The position numbers were made by a program, and so were the translations under genes. Below the pieces are notes generated by a model. That model saw only the letters and a program-made list of their open reading frames with translations, was not told where the DNA came from and searched no databases. Positions 58,312 through 64,000 of a stretch of DNA of 64,000 nucleotides are shown here, piece after piece. Position 1 is the first letter of the stretch. Each line of letters opens with the position of its first letter. The stretch is from Rhizophlyctis rosea. Lineage: Eukaryota; Chytridiomycota; Chytridiomycetes; Rhizophlyctidales; Rhizophlyctidaceae. The stretch is taken from positions 81,429 to 145,428 of the forward strand of contig JADGJC010000078.1 in the NCBI GenBank assembly GCA_027596075.1, in the 5' to 3' direction.

Positions 58312-61021
58312 ATGAACGCACTACCACCTCTACCGACAAGGCTCCCTCCAAAGTTAGACCAGTCAGTATTGGCTACATCAGGAAAACAGAATGGAGCGAA
58401 TGGGGACACCGGACCAGACGAAGATAACGGGCGCATCTACTACTTGGATCGTTAGTACCAGCCCACTCACATCAATGCAACGAAATAGATCATCCAAAGG
58501 CAAAAGTCCTAAAATTACTTTTTTTACAGCGGCGGAGCCAGTAGAAGACGACACCGACGAAGAAGAGTTGAACTTTGAAGAGGTTCCCGTGGAAGAATTT
58601 CAGGAATCATCAGAAGATGAAGAAGAGGAAACGTTGGAGCATGCCGTGCGAAGCATCAATGAGAAAGCTTTCTTTGGAGGTTAGTTTGAGCATGCGATAA
58701 AAGGTGCATTGAATGTTTATCAAACAGTGTCCCTCCAACACTCACTCATGCAGCATCCCACAAACAGTGACATTTGAAACGCCAACCAAAGCGGAAGAGC
58801 TCACTCCATCGCTCACAAAACGACCAGAAGTCATTGACGATTACATACGGAATTTCTTGTCGTCAAAGGGGCTTGTGAAGTCTTTGGATGCTTTTCAGGT
58901 ATTCGTGACAGCTCCGACCTGGTTGAACACTGTACTGATTTTGCGATCCCACAAAGAATGAATGGTACGAATTCCAACAAAAAGCCGCACTAAGCCCAGA
59001 AGACACCACCGTTGTCCCAGACGTCTATCAACGCAACCAAGAGCTCGCAGACGCCTTACAAAAGCTACGAATAGATGTTGAAAACTATAAGGATATTGCA
59101 AGGTGCGTCAGTTCAACGCCCATCTCAACATACATCCAATCATTATTCATACAAATCACATCAATATTGAACTCCATAGCAAAGCCCGTTCAACCTATGA
59201 CAAACTCCGCAAAGAACGCGACTTTCACCGGATGCATCACAAACGCGTCGTTCAGGAGAAAAATAAACTGATTGGGGACATCAAACGGCTGAAGAAGCAT
59301 TATGAGAGCTATGAGCCCACACTGAAGCAGCTGCAGCACAAGTACGAAGTCGCGATGAAGGAGAAGATGCTGACGAAATTGGAGAGAGATAGGCTGGCTG
59401 GAAGGGTGGGTTTTTGAGGCTTCTGTGGGAAGACATGAGACTTGCGCGCATGCATATAATCCTAACTGCGCATCTGTTGGTTGTAGGTCGTGTCGCTGGA
59501 ATCCACAGTCAGAACGATGGAGAAGAATTACAAGGATATGCCTCCACGTAAGCAATTCGTGCCCCAGCTATTTATGACTCATGATCAGCGGACTGATCTC
59601 CCTCTCAGCATCACGCCTGTCTACTGTTGCCCGACCGAAAGACACAACGACCGGCACAACAGCACCCACAACATCCCAGCCCCAACCCGGCAAAAAAGTC
59701 AGCAACGGTTCACGTGAAGCCACTCTCCCAGCAGAAGACCGCCCTAATCCATACATGGATGTCGACCTCCCGACCGCCAAAACCGACCGCCTACGCCAAA
59801 TCCACATGGTCAGAGCCCATGACTTGGCCGTCAGCGCGTAAGTAGGAGCAAATCTCATGTTTGAAAGTGATGGGATGGTCTAAATGCGAACTCACCCATA
59901 ACAACCAACAGAATCAAATTCCATCCAAAAAAGCAAATCTTGGCCACAGTCTCCGATGACAAAACCTGGAAGATGTGGGCATTCCCGTCCGGCGAGCTCA
60001 TCATGTCCGGCAGCGGGCATAGAGATTGGATCGCGGATTGTGATTTTCATCCTCGGTATGATATTTGAGCACCTACAATGATCAATATCAATCATGCCTG
60101 ACTTCGTACTCATCCCCATTGGTAAAATGATACACAGTGGTGCACATCTCGCAACAGCATCAGGCGACACAACGGTCAAAATCTGGGACTTTTCCAAAGG
60201 CTCTGCATCACTCACTCTCACCGACCACACTCAAGCCGTTTGGTCCTGCGCCTTCCACGACACGGGCGACTTTCTCGCCACCGCTTCCATGGACCATACA
60301 GCAAAGCTATTTGATCTACACACGTGAGCTTCCTGCCCCAAATTTATCGGATACATAGTTGATAATGACCATTTGAGACTAAATAACCTTCATATTGATA
60401 TTTGAAAGGGGCCGCTGTCGTCAAACCTTCCGCGGGCACGCTGATTCGGTCAACCACGTTGGGTTCCAACCTTACACCAACACAGTCGTCACCTGCTCAG
60501 GCGATAAGACCATCAGCTTATGGGACGCCCGAACAGGTCTCTGCGCTCAAACACTTTACGGCCACACCGGCGCAGTAAACGACGTAGCATTCACTTCCCG
60601 GGTAACACTCCTCACCGCTCACACCCCCACCTCCCACAACTAACACCCCCACCCCCCACAGGCCGAAACACTCTACACAATCTCCTCAGACGGCACACTA
60701 AAAACCTTCGACACCCGCGCCTGTTCCGAGCTAACTTCCCTCTCCCTCTCCCCTCACCCCCTCAACAAACTCTCTCTCGATCCCTCCGGCTCCGTGTGTG
60801 CCATAGCATGTAATGATGGAAGCGTGAAGATCGTGACGAACCATGGACGGGGCAGTGTAAGGGAATTGAAGGCGCATGATGATGCGGTGCAGACTGTGGC
60901 GTTTGATAGGGGTGGGGAGTTTTTGGTTAGTGGGGGAAGTGGTGAGTAGATGTTTTTGTCCGTGAATTTTTGGCGGTTTTGCACGTCTCGCTTTTTAGGT
61001 TTGACAACCTCATCAAGCTAG
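58312..61021 (+). CDS. SPAG16: axonemal central-apparatus WD40 protein SPAG16/PF20
   Basis: A protein of the bridge between the central-pair microtubules, required for flagellar beating in algae and mammals. Twelve exons were placed (58312-58450, 58530-58679, 58768-58898, 58957-59102, 59180-~59405, 59487-59547, 59609-59837, 59912-60055, 60138-60323, 60409-60601, 60662-60941, 60999-61021). N-terminal acidic region (IYYLD, EEVPVEEF, LEHAVRSINEKAF), then PEVIDDYIRNFLSSKGLVKS and NEWYEF, a LisH-like dimer element shared with vertebrate SPAG16, and a coiled coil (RKERDFHRMHHKRVVQEKNK). Seven WD40 repeats follow, e.g. HLATASGDTTVKIWDF and VVTCSGDKTISLWDAR. At the very end, the expected final strand (DNLIKLGRFI, stop at 61035) lies one frame off the splice-predicted one, so the last residues are uncertain. 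Confidence 0.92.
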
Positions 61022-62199
61022 GTCGATTCATCTGACCACCTTTATCTTTTTGATTCTACACAGATTGCACATATCACATTTTCCAATAGCCTCACCCACT
61101 CATCTGCCCTGTCCTATGTATATATTGAATGCTATGCGCCATTGAATTCGATTCAAATGGTTTAAATCGCGCCTGATTGATTTCAGAGGACAGACTGTGG
61201 GTCGTCGGCACATCATTACATATCCAGCCATTAGTGCAACAATGTCTTGCCTCCTCTCTTTCATCCTCCTCCTCCTGCCCTTGAGCGTTTCGCCTCATAC
61301 GCTACCCCATCACCTCTGCGAGGAGCGAATTGGGGCCCGAATTGGAAGAGCTCCACCATAACCCTGATTACGTCATCACTCGGTCCTGGTCAGGGCCCGA
61401 CTCAGGGTCCCAGGTTCGACCCCCACAACTGCGCAATTTACTCAGCCGACTCCGCTTCTTTTTCCACGCCCCGAATTCCTATAAATACCACCCCCTCCCC
61501 CCTCCCCCCTTGCTTTTTTTTACAATCCTCTCAGGCCTATTGGCTTAGATCAAGTGTAGTATCTGTTCTATTCAGTCTGATAACTGAATCTGCCGACATT
61601 GTCGGTATTTGTTATCAACGAATTTTTGTAATTCGCTGTCCCTGTTTTGTGGGCTTGCTCACAGGGGATGGCACTGATTGCGCCAGTCATTACACTATCG
61701 CTGGCTGCAGTCGAAATTTCTGAAACTAAAGAAGAAAGCAATGAAGTGTTTGCCGTGGTCGAAGAATGAATCCGCAATCTTTTCATCGGCCCTGGAATCG
61801 GTAGAAGAGAGCAGAATCTAGGAACACCGGTTGTAACTGTCTGCCGTATGCGTTCTCCAATGATTTAGAGTATCAAGTCACTGTCCGCTGCATGCTTTCC
61901 CTCATAAATGAAAGAAGTGTAAAGTCAAGTCAAGCAGACCAAAAACAAATTCAAAAAGAATAGGCAAATGGAAATGAAATAGGAACAAAATCCGAACCCA
62001 GATTCGACGGGAGAAAATTGGTCAATGGGCCTGAGAGGATTGCTGCGGTGGCACAGTCATAGAAGCCACGCTCATCTTTGGGACATCCTCCCCCTCTTTC
62101 AGCTGCTCCCAAGAGATCTTGCACGCAATCTGGTTTCGACAACATCGAATGCGACCTTCTATCAATTCTTGCCAGCAGGGGCGGACATAGATAGGCGCA
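61022..62199. other. no supported gene
   Basis: About 1.2 kb. It includes a pyrimidine tract (61485-61525, C-rich passing into a T run) and no convincing frame or RNA. Confidence 0.4.
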
Positions 62200-63914
62200 A
62201 TGCATATAACATCCTTCAATCCTTTACCGCTCAAAACGCTCGGGGCAGTCGTCGGTGTGGCACTGGTGTTGTCAATCGGACTCTATGTGAGGGCGTATGG
62301 AGCGCTGGAAATGCGCAACCTCCGTTTTGAGTTTCTAGCCCCGGCAAACAATAAACTGGATCAGCGATGGGACGAGTGGGTGGGGATGATTGATAGGGGA
62401 GAACTGAGACTCAATGAGACGGAGTGGTCTGCATTGAACGCAAGTGGACAGGTATTGTCGTGAGAAACGCGGTTCGACAAAGGCAACGTCACATCCAGTA
62501 CCGCACCATACTCCTCAAACTAACACCCATGAATACTGTGAATCACCAGCTACTCCTAGCCGGCGACATCTCCCACCTCCTCCACCAACCCTACCTAACA
62601 ACCCTCCTCGCTTACACCCTCCACCCCTCAACAAACTCCCACTGCTCCTCCCGCTACCCCACCACTCCTTCACCAAACTCCACCCTCCTCTCCACCAACC
62701 CCCGTTACACCCACCTCGCAAACTCATCAAACCACTACTACATAGCCCTGAACCTCCACAACTCCGCCCACCTCGCCCCAGGAATCTTCACCCAACTCCT
62801 CCGTCTCATGCACCATCTTGGTCCGCAGAATGTGTTTATCAGCATTTTTGAGAGTGCGAGTACGGATAGGACGGGGGAGTTGCTTCACCTCTTTGACGCC
62901 ATCCTTACTATCTTCTCCGTACCCCATAACATCACGATGGGAACATCCCCACCACGCGAAAGCACCAACCGTATCGTGCGGCTTGCCGAGATTCGGAATA
63001 ACGCTTTAGCAACCTTATATGCTGAGACCAACAAGCAGAAATGGAGCCACGTCCTATTCATTAACGACATCGTATTTTGCGCGGAAGATGCGTTGGAGTT
63101 GATACATCAAGGTGTGGGACAGGACGCGGATATTACGTGTGGGTTGGATTATCAGTGGCCGTGGTATCTTAGGCAGCAGGGGTTGCCGCCGGTGTTTTAT
63201 GATATGTGGTAAGTTGTTGGCTTAGAGTGGCAGTTGAGCAAGTTTGGAACGCATGGTTCCTGCAGTCCTTGCAGTCCGCAAAAGTGCATTGTTTCGATAT
63301 GTTCTTTCTACTATTATCAAAACCATGCGGTCAACCCCAGCGTCTTCAGGCAAAGAAATTAACACTTCCACCACCACCACAACAGGGTATCCCGCAACAT
63401 AGAAGGCGCCCCCTTCCAACCAACCTCAAACACATCCCTAATCCCCAACGACCCCCTCTCCCTCCCACGCATAAACCACACCCTCCCCTTCCAAGCCCAA
63501 TGCTGCTGGAACGGCATAACTCTCCTCCGCTCAACTCCCTTCACCCTCCCCACGCAAAACGCAACCCACTTCCGCGCCGGAACCGACACGGAAACCGACT
63601 GCCCAGCATCAGAATGCTCCCTCCTCTGCAACGACTTCCAAAACGCCGGTTATGCGAGAGTGTTGGTTGTGCCCGGTGTACGGGTCGCGTATGGGATGGA
63701 GGAGTATGAGGCGTTGGTTGAGAATGAGGGGGCGCAGGGTGTGAGGGTTGTGCAGTTTAATAAGGAGGTGGGAGATGAGGAGAGGGAGAGCGTTACGTGG
63801 CGAGATCCAAGTGATGTTGTTTGGTGTCAGGGATGTGTGGGCAATCAGAGTCAGATGGGGGAGTGGAGGCAGATTAGTGTGCCAGTTGGGAAGAGGCCAG
63901 GTGGGTTTGGGTAG
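62200..63914 (+). CDS. alpha-1,3-mannosyltransferase, CMT1/CAP59 family
   Basis: A Golgi-type mannosyltransferase of the family first described in Cryptococcus capsule synthesis and present widely in fungi. Exons 62200-62451, 62550-63208 and 63386-63914 give 479 residues with consistent phases. Residues ~12-32 form one membrane helix (LGAVVGVALVLSIGLYV), so this is a type II protein with a lumenal catalytic domain. Family blocks: VFISIFESASTDRTGELLHL, NRIVRLAEIRNNAL, HVLFINDIVFCAEDALELIH, ADITCGLDYQWP, PPVFYDMWVSRNIEGAPF, and CCWNGITLLRSTPF with SECSLLCNDFQNAGYARVLV. The Asp in IND and CGLD likely bind metal and GDP-mannose (inference). The acceptor glycan is unknown. Confidence 0.9.
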
Positions 63915-64000
63915 TGTGGGATAGTGAGCGGGTAGCGTTACTGGCGTGGGACGGTGAACATGGTTTTGAGGAATTTCATTTGAGGTTACACTTTTGAGCT
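63915..64000. other. 3' flank
   Basis: The last 86 bases follow the mannosyltransferase stop codon and hold nothing recognisable. Confidence 0.4.

Overview
This is about 64 kb of nuclear DNA from an intron-rich fungus that makes flagellated zoospores, most likely a chytrid. Genes carry many short introns (about 50-100 nt, GT...AG, donors such as gtaagt, gtgagt, gtatgg) and use the standard code. Fungal-type glycan genes are present (a CAP59/CMT1-type mannosyltransferase, a GPI-anchored-looking GH16 enzyme, a membrane GT2 synthase, PIG-S, OST3/6, UDP-glucose 4-epimerase). They sit beside flagellum/cilium genes that most terrestrial fungi have lost: the central-apparatus WD40 protein SPAG16/PF20, a CFAP73/CCDC42-type coiled coil, and an LRRC34-like LRR protein.

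Layout. 1-19 kb is accessory: a decayed retrotransposon integrase trace (0.65-1.2 kb), three related F-box-like genes in different states of decay (1.8, 10.8 and 13.5 kb), a GH16 gene, galE, a GT2 synthase with apparent frameshifts, a two-module cysteine-rich secreted protein, and two further F-box genes. 19.6-33 kb holds a stand-alone transposase-type HTH protein, PIGS, CDK7/Kin28, LRRC34, OST3/6 and CFAP73. 33-43 kb holds a small membrane protein, an RRM-like/coiled-coil protein, an unknown multi-spanning protein, and a 3-kb repeat-rich stretch. 43-64 kb is dense and mostly conserved: POP4/Rpp29, MAT1/TFB3, a PfkB sugar kinase, a four-repeat Myb protein with a C-terminal membrane segment, an N-acylated cNMP-binding protein, RPB2, SPAG16/PF20 and a CMT1-type mannosyltransferase.

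How genes relate. CDK7 and MAT1 are two subunits of the TFIIH kinase, which phosphorylates RNA polymerase II, whose second-largest subunit RPB2 is also here. PIGS, OST3/6, the mannosyltransferase, GalE and GH16 all act on glycans, the secretory pathway or the wall. They are scattered on both strands, so this is co-occurrence and not an operon.

The most unusual material is non-coding. A conserved element with a hairpin of fixed stem and variable loop occurs three times (24.8, 41.1 and 42.0 kb). A second hairpin element occurs twice (42.29 and 42.42 kb). Both present a CGGACC motif in a predicted loop flanked by compensatory stem changes. Conserved genes such as RPB2 read cleanly, whereas several lineage-specific genes need one-base frame corrections, often in short homopolymer runs. 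These are either decay or residual assembly errors.
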